A stretch of DNA of 64,000 nt from Sneathiella sp. HT1-7 (GCF_020731145.1 NZ_JAJFZN010000006.1:62001-126000); one strand, 5' to 3'. Positions 38,075 to 47,943 are shown, numbered from the stretch's first letter. Translations and numbers: made by a program. Notes: generated by a model not told the origin, from the sequence alone.

Positions 38075-38638
38075 CTATGACCCTTCTTCCATCATATGCT
38101 TGAGGCCGAGGCGTAAATAGTCATATCCAGTCCAGACTGTAAGCAAGCCGGCCATCCAGAGCAATATTTGACCGATCAGAATGGCGTCGAACTGGCCTTC
38201 AACAGCGGGCCCTCCCAACAGGAAGCAAAGGGCAAATATCTGCGCGGCGGTCTTCCATTTGGCAAGTTTACTGACCGGCATGCCAATCCGTAGTTCTGCG
38301 AGATATTCACGCAATCCGGATACCATTATTTCACGGCAGAGAATAATTGTGGCGGGGATAAGATCCCATTCCCCAATCCGACCGATGCCAACGAGAACGA
38401 ACAGAACCGAGGCAACAAGCAACTTATCAGCGACGGGATCCATAAACCGTCCGAGATTTGATGTTTGCCGATAGCGTCGTGCGAAATATCCGTCGAGAAA
38501 ATCTGTTATCCCGGCGGCAATAAAAAGGCCAAGCGGCACCCAGCTTCCCAAATTACCGGGTAGAAACAGGGCCGCCAGCAGAAGAGGAATGACAACGATA
38601 CGAGAAAGTGTCAGTAAATTAGGTAAGCTTGATAGCAT
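38075..38638 (-). CDS. pgsA: CDP-diacylglycerol--glycerol-3-phosphate 3-phosphatidyltransferase
   Basis: Makes phosphatidylglycerol phosphate. The CDP-alcohol phosphatidyltransferase motif is DFLDGYFARRYRQTSNLGRF and continues MDPVADKLL, carrying the Asp residues that bind metal. At 187 aa it has about five membrane segments. It follows uvrC by 72 bases; the uvrC-pgsA-moaD-moaE order is common in alphaproteobacteria. Confidence 0.95.
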   Translation of the reverse strand: MLSSLPNLLTLSRIVVIPLLLAALFLPGNLGSWVPLGLFIAAGITDFLDGYFARRYRQTSNLGRFMDPVADKLLVASVLFVLVGIGRIGEWDLIPATIILCREIMVSGLREYLAELRIGMPVSKLAKWKTAAQIFALCFLLGGPAVEGQFDAILIGQILLWMAGLLTVWTGYDYLRLGLKHMMEEGS

Positions 38639-38710
38639 GAGTTATGTGACGCCAACGGCTGATTAAAAAAACAGTATAGGCACGCGACTGGGTGAATTAA
38701 AGAGCAGAAA

Positions 38711-40624
38711 TCAGCTTTCTTCGTGGAAAAACTGATAGATGGTTTCGGCAGTTGCACGGGATATGCCTTCTACCGCCTGCAGATCGCTAAGCGCGGCTTG
38801 TTCGACCCCTTTAGCGGACCCAAACCGGTTGAGAAGTGCCTTCTTGCGTTTGGCGCCGATGCCTGGAATTTCATCAAGCGGCGAGCGTCCGATCGCGCGG
38901 GACCGTTTTGCCCGGTGTGTTGAAATGGCGAAGTGATGCACCTCGTCCCGAAGTCTTTGCAGGAAGTAGAGCGTGGGATCCTTTTCAGGGAGTGAAAAAG
39001 GAGCTTTTCCGGTCATAAAGAACCGCTCTCGTCCAGCGTTACGGTCTGGTCCCTTAGCAATACCAACAAGAGCGACGTCGTTGACCTCAAGTTCGTCCAA
39101 AACCTCTTGCACGACGCTCAGCTGTCCCTGGCCCCCATCAATCAGGATCAGGTCGGGCCATTGCTCCCGTGATCCGGAAACAGCCGGACCTGCTTTGTTT
39201 GGATCCTCCTTCTTCAGACGAGAAAAACGCCGTGTCAGAACTTCGCGCATCATGCCGTAATCGTCACCGGGCGCGAGCGCCGTATTTTTGATATTGAACT
39301 TGCGATAGGCCTTTTTCTCAAACCCCTCTGGTCCGGCGACTACCATCGCGCCGACAGAATGGGTGCCGGAAATATGGCTGTTATCATAAACTTCTATGCG
39401 GGTGGGCGATTCCGTAAGCCCGAACGCCGCAGCAACACCTTCAAGATGTCTACGTTGGCTGGCATTTTCCGCCATGCGCCGCGCCAAGGCGCCTTTCGCG
39501 TTCAAGAGGGCATGCTCGACCATTTCCCGCTTTGCGCCCCGTTTTGGCGTTTCAATTTTGACCACGCGTTCGGATGCGATGGACAGAGCTTCCCCGATTA
39601 AGTCAGCATCCATGAGTTCATGGCTTGTCCAGATACGCCGGGGCGCACTTCGTCCATCATAAAACTGTCCAATAAAGGCACTCAGAACATCGGCCGGATC
39701 GTCTTCCTTATTGTGGCTTGGGTAATGGGCACGGTTGCCGAAATTCTGCCCGGAACGAAGGAAAAAGACCTGAACACAGGTCTGGCCACCTTCTTGAAAC
39801 GCTGCGATGACATCAACCTCCTCGACACCAGGCAGGTTAATCGTCTGCTTCGACTGGATATGCGCCATCGCTTTAAGCCGGTCACGCTGAACGGCGGCCT
39901 GCTCGAAATCAAGCGCATCACTCGCTACCTGCATTCGAACTGCAAGCTTTTCCTGCAACATGTGGCTCTTGCCTGAGAGGAAGCTTCGTGCTTCATCGAC
40001 GACATCGAGATAATCTTCACGGCTGATGAGCCCGACGCATGGGCCGGAGCAGCGCTTGATCTGATATTGCAGGCAGGGGCGGGTGCGGTTTTGAAACTCT
40101 GAGTCCGAGCAAGAGCGTAAGGGAAACAGTCGCTGAAAAGTCGCAAGTGTTTCATTCACGGCACCGGCGGATGCGAAGGGACCATAATATTCGCCTTTAC
40201 GTGATCTCGCGCCGCGATGCTTTGTAATTTGCGGCCATTCGTGATCGCCGGTAATCAGAATATAGGGGAAGGATTTGTCGTCCCGCAGGATGATATTATA
40301 GCGCGGCTTCAGGTTCTTGATCAGGTTGGCTTCGAGGAGCAGCGCCTCCACCTCAGTGTGGGTCGAGACAAATTCCATGGAACGGGTGAGTGAAACCATG
40401 CGCATAATGCGCGTCGACTGGCCGGTCATCTTCACATAGGAGCTGACCCGGTTTTTCAGATTTTTGGCTTTCCCGACATAGAGAATCTGACCCGCCGCAT
40501 CTATCATGCGATAAACACCTGGAGAGGTGGGCAGGTTCTTTAGGAAGCGTTCAATCACCTTGGCGCCGCGGCGGAAAGGTGATTCGCTATTGTCCTCTGT
40601 CGATTCTGAGCTTTGCTGCATCAT
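38711..40624 (-). CDS. uvrC: UvrC, excinuclease ABC subunit C
   Basis: Makes both incisions in nucleotide excision repair. N-terminal GIY-YIG nuclease (TSPGVYRMIDAAGQILYVGK..NLKNRV), Cys-rich RPCLQYQIKRCSGPCVG, the UVR motif near SDALDFEQAAVQRDRL, the RNase H-like domain (IEVYDNSHISGTHSVGAMVV; LILIDGGQGQLS) and C-terminal helix-hairpin-helices (DEIPGIGAKRKKALLNRFGS). At 637 aa full length. Confidence 0.97.
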   Translation of the reverse strand: MMQQSSESTEDNSESPFRRGAKVIERFLKNLPTSPGVYRMIDAAGQILYVGKAKNLKNRVSSYVKMTGQSTRIMRMVSLTRSMEFVSTHTEVEALLLEANLIKNLKPRYNIILRDDKSFPYILITGDHEWPQITKHRGARSRKGEYYGPFASAGAVNETLATFQRLFPLRSCSDSEFQNRTRPCLQYQIKRCSGPCVGLISREDYLDVVDEARSFLSGKSHMLQEKLAVRMQVASDALDFEQAAVQRDRLKAMAHIQSKQTINLPGVEEVDVIAAFQEGGQTCVQVFFLRSGQNFGNRAHYPSHNKEDDPADVLSAFIGQFYDGRSAPRRIWTSHELMDADLIGEALSIASERVVKIETPKRGAKREMVEHALLNAKGALARRMAENASQRRHLEGVAAAFGLTESPTRIEVYDNSHISGTHSVGAMVVAGPEGFEKKAYRKFNIKNTALAPGDDYGMMREVLTRRFSRLKKEDPNKAGPAVSGSREQWPDLILIDGGQGQLSVVQEVLDELEVNDVALVGIAKGPDRNAGRERFFMTGKAPFSLPEKDPTLYFLQRLRDEVHHFAISTHRAKRSRAIGRSPLDEIPGIGAKRKKALLNRFGSAKGVEQAALSDLQAVEGISRATAETIYQFFHEES

Positions 40625-41047
40625 TACTGTTTATCAGGTCGCGAAAAGGAGCGATAGTTTAGTAGGTGGACTTAAAACGATTTTCAGTAAAACACTCTAA
40701 CTCCCTTATTCGTAAGAGACATTAGAGATCAAAAAAATTGCCTCCAATTTTAGTTGTTACAGTTTTTTTACACTATCCACGAAATCTGTGGAAAACTTTG
40801 TGAATAAGCCTCTGACATGCCGCTACAAGTCATGGTAAACCTAGCCTTTGACGACTCTGCTTAATTTTTAGGCAATTTTGTAACCATTTGAATTATATAT
40901 CATATTTAAAAGTCAAGCCAGAGGCTGCTGGAAAATTGTAATTTTTTTAGGGTGGCGCAAGTGAACTGAAGGCTTTCCGCCGGAATGTGCACAACTATTG
41001 CCGAGATTTCGTTAAATTTTACGATTTTTGTGTTTTCTTCGGCGGAC
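40625..41047. other. AT-rich intergenic region with DnaA-type boxes
   Basis: 423 bases with no convincing gene between folB and uvrC. On the minus strand TTATTCACA (40799-40807) and TTTTCCACA (40787-40795) both fit the TTWTNCACA DnaA consensus and are three bases apart. CTATCCACG (40773-40781, plus) and TTGTGCACA (40986-40994, minus) are near matches. AT-rich tracts (e.g. ATTATATATCATATTTAAAA around 40891-40910) lie beside them. This layout resembles a chromosomal origin or a DnaA-controlled region; the sequence alone does not decide. It must also hold the uvrC promoter. Confidence 0.4.
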
Positions 41048-41461
41048 TTAAGACTTTCCGCGAATAATTTCAACGCCAACACTTGTGGTGTTTTTGATGG
41101 CATTCAGTTTCTCAACTTTCACCGTCACGAGGCTAACTCTATCATTGTCGAGGCAGATAGCGGCGGCTTTCTCGGCGAGCGTTTCGACGAGGTTAACATG
41201 CTCGCTTTTGGCCATATTGGTGATGTGATTCGAGATCGTCTCGTAGCAAACGACATTCTTGTAGTTATCGGCGAGAGGGGAAAGAGAATCATCGACCGTC
41301 ATCTCAATGTTGAAGCGAACGGGCTGTGGCGTGGATTTTTCATGTGCGTAAACACCGATCAGCATGTCCACCATAAGATCGTTGATGAAAACCTTATGTG
41401 ATGAGGTCGGTCGGGTCATTTGCCCAGGATAAAGAACATTGGCGGTCGTCGACTTATTCAT
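41048..41461 (-). CDS. folB: Dihydroneopterin aldolase
   Basis: Folate-pathway enzyme that cleaves dihydroneopterin. VFINDLMVDMLIGVYAHEKSTPQPV opens the core, VNLVETLAEKAA holds the catalytic-site Glu, and KVEKLNAIKNTTSVGVEI has the Lys. 137 aa from ATG at 41461; the first roughly 20 residues precede the conserved fold. It overlaps the SDR stop by eight bases. Confidence 0.92.
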   Translation of the reverse strand: MNKSTTANVLYPGQMTRPTSSHKVFINDLMVDMLIGVYAHEKSTPQPVRFNIEMTVDDSLSPLADNYKNVVCYETISNHITNMAKSEHVNLVETLAEKAAAICLDNDRVSLVTVKVEKLNAIKNTTSVGVEIIRGKS

Positions 41462-42212
41462 GCACACCTTCTTTCGCCTCGCTTTGATATGTTGGTAGAT
41501 GCTGGCCACCATCAAGTGAAACAAACTCACCTGTCATGGATTTCGCGGTCAGGATAAACTGGACCGCGCCAGCAATTTCCTCAGGTGTAGGGCCGTACCC
41601 TAAGGGAACTGATTTTTGCTGCTGTTTGAATTGCGCCGCCGTCTGTCTTGTATTGGCCAACGTCGGTCCGGGGCCAATGGCATTGACCCGGATATGAGGG
41701 GCAAGGGCCATTGCGGTTGTTTGCGTTAATGTCCAGAGTCCTGTTTTGCTCAATGTGTAGGACATAAACTCTGGCCGCAGGTTAAAAACCCGCTGATCAG
41801 CAATATTGACAATATTACCCTGCAGTCCCTTAGGGACCTGCCTGGCAAACCCTTGAGTGAGTAGCATCGGCGCCAGAAGGTTGGTGTCGAGATGCTTATG
41901 GAAGCTCTCCGCGGTCACATCGGAAATTGTATCCATTTCGAATACGGCGGCATTGTTCACAAGGCAGTTGAGCGGACCAAGGGCATCAGTTGCCGCTTGA
42001 ATAATTTTTGCGACCTCCACGGCGTCCGACAGATCGGCTTGGATCAATGCGACTGGTACGCCCGATGCAGTAAGATCATCTTTTAAGGCTTCGGCCTGCG
42101 ATGTTGATTGATGATAGTGCAGCGCAATGCCCCATCCATTATTGGCAAAGGCTTTGGCAATGGCGCGGCCGATACGTTGGCCTGCTCCTGTAATGAGGAC
42201 ATTATTTGGCAT
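41454..42212 (-). CDS. SDR oxidoreductase, pteridine-reductase (FolM-like)
   Basis: 252-aa short-chain dehydrogenase. The cofactor motif ITGAGQRIGRAIAKAF has the Arg typical of PTR1/FolM pterin reductases. NNAAVFEMD is the NAG-type strand, and YTLSK carries the catalytic Tyr/Lys. Translational overlap with folB supports a pterin substrate (dihydromonapterin or dihydrofolate). Activity is inferred. Confidence 0.85.
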   Translation of the reverse strand: MPNNVLITGAGQRIGRAIAKAFANNGWGIALHYHQSTSQAEALKDDLTASGVPVALIQADLSDAVEVAKIIQAATDALGPLNCLVNNAAVFEMDTISDVTAESFHKHLDTNLLAPMLLTQGFARQVPKGLQGNIVNIADQRVFNLRPEFMSYTLSKTGLWTLTQTTAMALAPHIRVNAIGPGPTLANTRQTAAQFKQQQKSVPLGYGPTPEEIAGAVQFILTAKSMTGEFVSLDGGQHLPTYQSEAKEGVHE

Positions 42213-42238
42213 TCACGCGATGTTCCGATTTTATTTTA

Positions 42239-43222
42239 TTAATGCACCGGTGCAGCATAGACGCCAGACATACCATAAAACTGTGCAGCGACATAGGCGA
42301 CATAAGCAACACAAAAGGCTCCGCCCAGAATCCTGCCGATGGGCCTTTTAGAAATAAAAATCGGTATCATGAGGAGTGAGACAAAGAGCATGATCCAGAG
42401 ATCGAAATGTAAGACCTGCAGGGGGGCTTGCATTGGTTCGACAATTGCGGTTGCGCCAATAATACCCGTGATATTGAACAGGTTGGAGCCGAGCACATTC
42501 CCGATCGCAACATCCCCATGGCGGCGAAATGCGGCGATAATAGATGTGGCGAGTTCAGGGAGGGAGGTTCCGAGTGCGACGAGCGTCAAGCCGATGATTT
42601 CATCAGAAACACCAGCGATCCGCGCGATGGTTTCTGCGCCCTGCACAAGCAAATGGGCGCCAAGTACCAGGCCGAGCAGGCCCATCAGAACGAAGAATAT
42701 GCTGATGAAGAGATTTTTCGGCATATTCTGCTCATACTCCTCCAAGGCCTCTTCCGCACCTTCGTCCCCTTCTTTTCGGGCGCGATAGTAGGACCGGAGC
42801 ACGACAGCGGCAAGGAATGCAACTAGCAGAGCGCCTTGCCAGATTTGGATCGTCCCATTCCAAGCCAAAACCATGAAGAGGATGGAGCCGGAAACCATGA
42901 TGAGGCAGTCGCGCAGTGCGGAGCGTGTGTCGCAGACAAGCGGATAAATCAGAGCAGGGACACCTATGACCAGCAAAATATTGGCAATATTGCTACCAAT
43001 CACATTACCGAAAGCTATCCCCGGGGCACCATCTAGTGCGGCCTGTATACATACCACCAGTTCTGGCGCCGAGGTACCAAAGGCGATTATCGTAAATCCA
43101 ATAACCAGTTTGGACACGCCTAATTGCTCGGCAAGGGCAACCGAGCCCCGGACGAGGAGTTCACCGCAAACCAGAAGAATTACCAGACCAGCAGCTACTT
43201 GTAGGTACATCATAAAGGGCAT
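42239..43222 (-). CDS. Calcium/sodium antiporter (YrbG/CaCA family)
   Basis: 327-aa membrane exchanger with ten hydrophobic segments in two inverted halves. The alpha repeats are AFGTSAPELVVCIQAAL...GNVIGSNIANILLVIG and ALGTSLPELATSIIAAF...GNVLGSNLFNITGI, with the ion-binding Glu residues present. An acidic cytoplasmic loop (EGAEEALEEYEQ) links them. Cation specificity is not certain. Confidence 0.92.
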   Translation of the reverse strand: MPFMMYLQVAAGLVILLVCGELLVRGSVALAEQLGVSKLVIGFTIIAFGTSAPELVVCIQAALDGAPGIAFGNVIGSNIANILLVIGVPALIYPLVCDTRSALRDCLIMVSGSILFMVLAWNGTIQIWQGALLVAFLAAVVLRSYYRARKEGDEGAEEALEEYEQNMPKNLFISIFFVLMGLLGLVLGAHLLVQGAETIARIAGVSDEIIGLTLVALGTSLPELATSIIAAFRRHGDVAIGNVLGSNLFNITGIIGATAIVEPMQAPLQVLHFDLWIMLFVSLLMIPIFISKRPIGRILGGAFCVAYVAYVAAQFYGMSGVYAAPVH

Positions 43223-43413
43223 ACACCCCGGGACTGATTTCCCGTTACACTCATCCAGTCACCACTGTTCCAAGAAGACGATTGGTTGTTATATAGACAT
43301 GGCTAGGTACCAGTAAAAGAGCAAAAGGCACTAATTTCGCGTCATTTAAGGTAGACCGTTGCTTTTAGGAGAGGATACGGCAGTGGTATTGCGGGATATT
43401 CGGGAGCGTAACG

Positions 43414-44343
43414 TCAGTATTTTCGCTCGATTACATACCCCTTTTCTTCAAGAAGAGAGAGAATTCCCTCGTCCCCCGGAAGGTGAAGAGCGCCTACTCC
43501 AACAAATACATTTCCGCGGGCAAGTTCAGGAAGCATCCGTTCCACCATGCGATGGTTCCGTATATAGATAAGGTCCGCTGTCATGATTTTATTGAGTGCT
43601 GAACTCACGCCTGCAAGGGTTTCCTCAAGATCGCAGGCAATCCAGCCAGTATTGCCGGAAAGATAATAGCTTGTCATTTTCTCGAGTTCTTCATCAAGCT
43701 CGGAATGTTCGGCCATCGCCTGATCCAGATATTCAAGTTGCACGGTTGGCGGCATGGTGTCAAAAATGTCCAATTGTTCCTTATTACTTTCGAGGGCGAC
43801 CACGCGTTTTCCGGCTATTCTAGCTGATTTCTCCAGCTCCTTGTCGAGCAGGGTTAAGGAACGACCTGTTTTTCCGCTCGCGGGCAGCGGCTGACTTATA
43901 ATCGTTGCAGCTGCCCAGACCTTGATCCGGTCGAGCGTCGCAGGCGACATGCCGTAGGGCGTAACAAGTTTGGCAAGGCTGTCAAACCGCTCAGCGCCAA
44001 TTTTCTCTCGCAGGCTTTCCCCAGGGCGGAGGAGTAACCGCTGCTGATTACGGGCAAGCTCGTCATCCTTCAGGGAAGTTTCGAAAACCGCCGTGCTGGA
44101 CGCGATGAAAACCTGCATGACGACGCCGGGAAGGTATAGAATGCGCGGATCCCGTGAATGCATGGTGCCAAAAATATAGCTCGGCGGCACGCCTTCCCGC
44201 GAGAGCTTCCAGAGCCGCCCTTCGTCGAAAGGTCGATCAATGCAATTCTCCGGCGGAAGCGGCTCGGCGAGAGCAGGAGATGAAAGGCCCATAAACAGGG
44301 ACAGAAAAATAGAGGTAAAGAATGCCCTCGCTAGCATCGTCAT
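43414..44343 (-). CDS. TraB/GumN-family protein
   Basis: 309 aa with a signal peptide (FTSIFLSLFMGLSSPALA). TraB-family motifs: LWKLSREGVPPSYIFGTMHSRDPRI at the start and NVFVGVGALHLPGDEGILSLLEEKGY at the end, which carry conserved GxxH residues thought to form a metal-peptidase-like site. Periplasmic, role unknown. Divergent from modA over a 94-base gap. Confidence 0.88.
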   Translation of the reverse strand: MTMLARAFFTSIFLSLFMGLSSPALAEPLPPENCIDRPFDEGRLWKLSREGVPPSYIFGTMHSRDPRILYLPGVVMQVFIASSTAVFETSLKDDELARNQQRLLLRPGESLREKIGAERFDSLAKLVTPYGMSPATLDRIKVWAAATIISQPLPASGKTGRSLTLLDKELEKSARIAGKRVVALESNKEQLDIFDTMPPTVQLEYLDQAMAEHSELDEELEKMTSYYLSGNTGWIACDLEETLAGVSSALNKIMTADLIYIRNHRMVERMLPELARGNVFVGVGALHLPGDEGILSLLEEKGYVIERKY

Positions 44344-44437
44344 TGATAAGCCTCGTCGATTGCGAATACGCCAGATAAATCCTAGACTAGCACAAAGTTC
44401 TATAATTTCATGTAGTAGCCGGAAAAGGGGCGAAGTG

Positions 44438-45229
44438 ATGATGGCTTATAAATCTCGTCAGATGCTTTTGAGGCAGATATTGGCGTCACTATTGCTCCTA
44501 AACCTATTTATTTCGACGGCGCATGCATCGGAAGAGGATGTCGTTGTCTTCGCAGCAGCCAGTACATCTGAGGCTGTTTCAGCGCTTGGTTCTGTCTTCG
44601 AAAAGCGAACTGGATTCCCAGTGATTGCCTCCTTCGCCGGAAGTGGAACTCTTGCGCGTCAGATCAAGGAAGGCGCGCCGGCAGATATATTCATTTCCGC
44701 GAATTTGTCTTGGATGGACTATCTCGAACAGGCAGCACTGATCGAGAAGGGGAGTCTGATAACAATTGCGTCCAATAACCTAATCCTCGTGGCCCCAAAT
44801 GAGGCCATGCTTCCCGATCCTTTCAAATTTGAGAACTTTCCGGCCATTCTCGGATCCGGACGGTTGGCTATCGGCAATCCTGCACATGTGCCTGCGGGCA
44901 CTTATGCGAAGGCAGCGCTTGAATCACTTGGGCTGTGGAAGAAGATTGAGGGTAATCTGGTGATGCTGCCAAATGTCCGGGCGGTTCTGGCCCTTGTGGA
45001 AAGAGGGGAAGCACCGTTCGCCATCATCTATGAAACGGATATGCGGCTTGCCAGAAATATTCAACTCGCCGCCATATTTCCGCGTAGTTCCCATCCGGCA
45101 ATCTCTTATGCAATGGCAAAGATCAAGGGGAATGACGGCCATTCAACTGATCTATTTTATAAATTTGTGCGATCAGCAGAGGGGCAGGAAATTCTCCGGC
45201 GGCATGGCTTCCTCGTGCTAGAGAATTAG
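44438..45229 (+). CDS. modA: ModA, molybdate-binding periplasmic protein
   Basis: 263 aa. Signal peptide ([21 protein letters not shown]) then [50 protein letters not shown], the oxyanion-binding region of ModA/Wtp[23 protein letters not shown] is also typical. The first of two adjacent ATGs after AAAAGGGG is chosen. No modB or modC follows: the stop overlaps the convergent uvrB stop by four bases. Confidence 0.92.
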   Translation: MMAYKSRQMLLRQILASLLLLNLFISTAHASEEDVVVFAAASTSEAVSALGSVFEKRTGFPVIASFAGSGTLARQIKEGAPADIFISANLSWMDYLEQAALIEKGSLITIASNNLILVAPNEAMLPDPFKFENFPAILGSGRLAIGNPAHVPAGTYAKAALESLGLWKKIEGNLVMLPNVRAVLALVERGEAPFAIIYETDMRLARNIQLAAIFPRSSHPAISYAMAKIKGNDGHSTDLFYKFVRSAEGQEILRRHGFLVLEN

Positions 45230-47400
45230 CCGTTACGGGACCGGCCGCCAAGCACATGGCCGCTACCTGACCTTCCTTTGCTTGAACGGCCTTGCGGTCG
45301 GCCAGTATTCGGACCGCCGATGCCAAGCTCACGATCTTGCAACTTTTTGATCTCATCGCGAAGGCGCGCTGCTTCCTCAAATTCCAAATCTCCGGCAGCT
45401 GTGCGCATTTTCTTCTCAAGGTCTTCGATATGGGCTTCAAGATTATGCCCGATCATATGACTCGCGTCTTCGAGACCCAGACTGACGTTATAATGATCTT
45501 GCTCATAGACGCTCTGCATGACGTCGCCAATATTCTTTCGAATAGATACGGGGGTAATGCCATGTTCTGCGTTGAACGCCTCCTGCTTATCCTTGCGCCG
45601 TTTGGTCTCGTCCAGCGCGAACTGCATGCTTTTGGTAATCTTATCCGCATAGAGGATGACGCGGCCATCCACATTTCGTGCCGCACGGCCAATTGTCTGG
45701 ATTAATGAGGTGGAGGATCGCAGGAAACCTTCCTTATCTGCATCGAGAATAGCGACAAGCGCACATTCGGGGATGTCCAGACCTTCGCGAAGAAGGTTGA
45801 TACCCACCAGAACATCAAAAGTGCCTAATCGGAGGTCGCGGATAATTTCTATGCGTTCCAACGTATCAATGTCTGAATGGAGATACCGAACCTTAATCCC
45901 GTTCTCATGAAAATACTCGGTCAGGTCTTCCGCCATTTTCTTGGTCAGTGTCGTGACGAGTACGCGCTCCCCCTTTGCTGCGCAGAGTTTACATTCGCGC
46001 ATCAGGTCGTCCACCTGTTGATCGACAGGGCGGATAATGCAGTCCGGATCGGTCAGGCCGGTGGGACGAATAACCTGCTCTACGAACGCGCCGCCTGTTC
46101 GTTCGAGTTCCCACGGGCCGGGCGTTGCAGAAACAAAAACCGTCTGCGGACGCATGGCCTCCCATTCCTCGAACTTGAGTGGTCGGTTATCCATGCAGGA
46201 TGGCAGGCGGAAGCCATAGTCGGAAAGCGTTGATTTACGGCGGAAGTCACCTTTATACATCGCACCGATCTGGCTGACGGTAACATGGCTCTCGTCAACC
46301 ATCAGCATGGCGTTGTCTGGTAGATATTCAAACAAGGTTGGCGGTGGTTGCCCCGCACCGCGGCCGGAAAGATAGCGAGAGTAATTCTCGATCCCGGCGC
46401 AAGCGCCCGTCGCCTCCATCATTTCAAGGTCAAACATGGTCCGCTGTTCAAGGCGTTGCGCTTCAAGCAGCTTGTTCTGTGCCTCAAACTCTACAAGGCG
46501 GGATTTAAGCTCCTGCTTAATTTTCTCCTGCGCCTGCTTTAATGTTGGTTTTGGCGTCACGTAATGGCTGTTTGCGTAAATGCGCACTTCGGAAAGGCTT
46601 CCCGCTTTCTCCCCCGTCAGGGGGTCAAACTCCGTAATACTTTCCAGCTCATTGCCGAAAAGCGAGAGGCGCCAGGCGCGATCCTCCAAATGGGCCGGAA
46701 AAATCTCAACGGTGTCGCCGCGTACGCGGAAAGTGCCACGCGTAAAACTCGCATCATTGCGACGGTACTGAATTTCCACCAGCTGACGGAGAAGGTTCTG
46801 GCGGTCAAACTCCTTGCCGACTTTCAGATCCAGGGTCATCTCGCTATAGGTTTCAACAGAACCAATACCGTAAATACAGGAGACCGAGGCGACGATGATC
46901 ACATCGTCCCGTTCAAGAAGGGCGCGTGTGGCGGAATGGCGAAGACGATCGATTTGCTCATTCACCGAGGCGTCTTTTTCAATATAAGTATCTGTCCGGG
47001 CAACATAGGCCTCGGGCTGATAATAGTCATAATAAGAGACAAAATACTCAACGGCGTTGTTGGGGAAGAACGCTTTCATCTCGCCATAGAGCTGCGCGGC
47101 GAGCGTTTTGTTATGAGCGAGAATGAGGGTGGGGCGTTGCATTTCCTCAATGACCTTGGCCATCGTGAAGGTTTTTCCGGAGCCAGTTACGCCCAGAAGA
47201 ACCTGATCTTTTTCATGCTGTTTTATGCCCGCGACAAGGTCTTTTATTGCCTCTGGCTGGTCGCCAGCGGGTTCATATTCCGAAACAACTTCAAATGCGA
47301 TGCCGCCTTCAGATTTTTCGGGCCGGAGAGGGCGATGGGGAATGAACAGCGCCGAGGCGTCTTCCAATCCGGATGTTTCATTTTTGTTCTCAATCTGCAT
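45226..47400 (-). CDS. uvrB: UvrB, excinuclease ABC subunit B
   Basis: DNA-damage-verification helicase of nucleotide excision repair. Walker A is [18 protein letters not shown], with the beta-hairpin region [29 protein letters not shown], the helicase motif QTIGRAARN and a C-terminal UVR motif ([15 protein letters not shown]). 724 aa from ATG at 47400; a TTG at 47436 would add 12 residues, and neither has a strong Shine-Dalgarno. uvrC is only 4.6 kb away. Confidence 0.96.
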   Translation of the reverse strand: MQIENKNETSGLEDASALFIPHRPLRPEKSEGGIAFEVVSEYEPAGDQPEAIKDLVAGIKQHEKDQVLLGVTGSGKTFTMAKVIEEMQRPTLILAHNKTLAAQLYGEMKAFFPNNAVEYFVSYYDYYQPEAYVARTDTYIEKDASVNEQIDRLRHSATRALLERDDVIIVASVSCIYGIGSVETYSEMTLDLKVGKEFDRQNLLRQLVEIQYRRNDASFTRGTFRVRGDTVEIFPAHLEDRAWRLSLFGNELESITEFDPLTGEKAGSLSEVRIYANSHYVTPKPTLKQAQEKIKQELKSRLVEFEAQNKLLEAQRLEQRTMFDLEMMEATGACAGIENYSRYLSGRGAGQPPPTLFEYLPDNAMLMVDESHVTVSQIGAMYKGDFRRKSTLSDYGFRLPSCMDNRPLKFEEWEAMRPQTVFVSATPGPWELERTGGAFVEQVIRPTGLTDPDCIIRPVDQQVDDLMRECKLCAAKGERVLVTTLTKKMAEDLTEYFHENGIKVRYLHSDIDTLERIEIIRDLRLGTFDVLVGINLLREGLDIPECALVAILDADKEGFLRSSTSLIQTIGRAARNVDGRVILYADKITKSMQFALDETKRRKDKQEAFNAEHGITPVSIRKNIGDVMQSVYEQDHYNVSLGLEDASHMIGHNLEAHIEDLEKKMRTAAGDLEFEEAARLRDEIKKLQDRELGIGGPNTGRPQGRSSKGRSGSGHVLGGRSRNG

Positions 47401-47502
47401 AGATTGGTTATAGGGTGCCTGCCTTGAAATTTCCAACTATATCTGAGTAAGTTTAGGAAATTTGATGATTGATGGTTGCGAGCAATATTGTGATTTAAGG
47501 GT

Positions 47503-47550
47503 GCCACCCGGACGTCCTTGGACAGGGGGAAGGGGAAAGTTCCGGGCGGC
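47503..47550 (-). other. Hairpin with C-rich loop after the DUF1127 gene
   Basis: GCCACCCGGA (47503-47512) pairs with TCCGGGCGGC (47541-47550) with one mismatch. In the minus-strand transcript the 28-base loop contains TTTCCCCTTCCCCCTG. It lies just past the DUF1127 stop with no T run. In Rhodobacter a DUF1127 gene is co-transcribed with CCUCCUCCC-loop RNAs, so a related RNA is conceivable. Confidence 0.4.
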
Positions 47551-47562
47551 GGCTTGAAAGAC

Positions 47563-47793
47563 TTATGACTGCCAGAAAGTTTTGCCAGTTTCGGCTTTCA
47601 CTTCTGAGGCGGAAAGCCCCATGTCGGTCAAATATTGTTTGTCCAGATCGGCAAGCTGGTACCGCATGGACACCCGTTCCTGCCATTGCAGAATTGTTGA
47701 GGCGATGGAACCCATGATCCCGTTGCTGCTAACAAGTCCATTGGCAGGTGCAAGATGCATGTTTCCGCCATTTACGTATGATTTTGTTGCCAT
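47563..47793 (-). CDS. DUF1127 (YjiS-like) small protein
   Basis: 76 aa. The C-terminal 40 residues are the DUF1127 domain: W-ERV..RYQLADLDKQYLTDMGLS.SEV..E..K-FW. Some alphaproteobacterial members bind RNA and affect small-RNA processing or phosphate/carbon metabolism. A strong ribosome-binding site (AAGGAGTAGG) precedes the ATG. Divergent from a LysR gene whose operator-like repeats lie between. Confidence 0.9.
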   Translation of the reverse strand: MATKSYVNGGNMHLAPANGLVSSNGIMGSIASTILQWQERVSMRYQLADLDKQYLTDMGLSASEVKAETGKTFWQS

Positions 47794-47898
47794 TTTCCTA
47801 CTCCTTCTCTTACATGGAGCAGCCAGCTTGCGGGCCTCTCCGGTTGTTCTGATGGCGTATATTTGTCAATTTTCTGGCTTGATTGCAAACGACAAATT

Positions 47899-47925
47899 CT
47901 AATAGAATGAATTAGTTTTTCTAAT
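47899..47925. promoter_or_regulatory. CTAAT repeats, likely LysR (GcvA-type) operator
   Basis: CTAAT (47899-47903), ATTAG (47911-47915) and CTAAT (47921-47925) form an inverted repeat plus a third half-site just ahead of the LysR start. CTAAT is the core recognised by GcvA of E. coli, and the adjacent regulator is GcvA-like. Autoregulation and control of the DUF1127 gene are inferred. Confidence 0.55.
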
Positions 47926-47943
47926 CTGAAATGGAAACCGGTT

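Noticed and set aside
40906-41103. 65-codon minus-strand ORF in the gap after folB
   Set aside because: Overlaps the folB end, has no good ribosome-binding site and a composition like AT-rich noncoding DNA.
46564-47427. 287-codon plus-strand ORF opposite uvrB
   Set aside because: Entirely antisense to a well-conserved helicase; its composition is that of a reverse-frame shadow and it has no recognisable domain.
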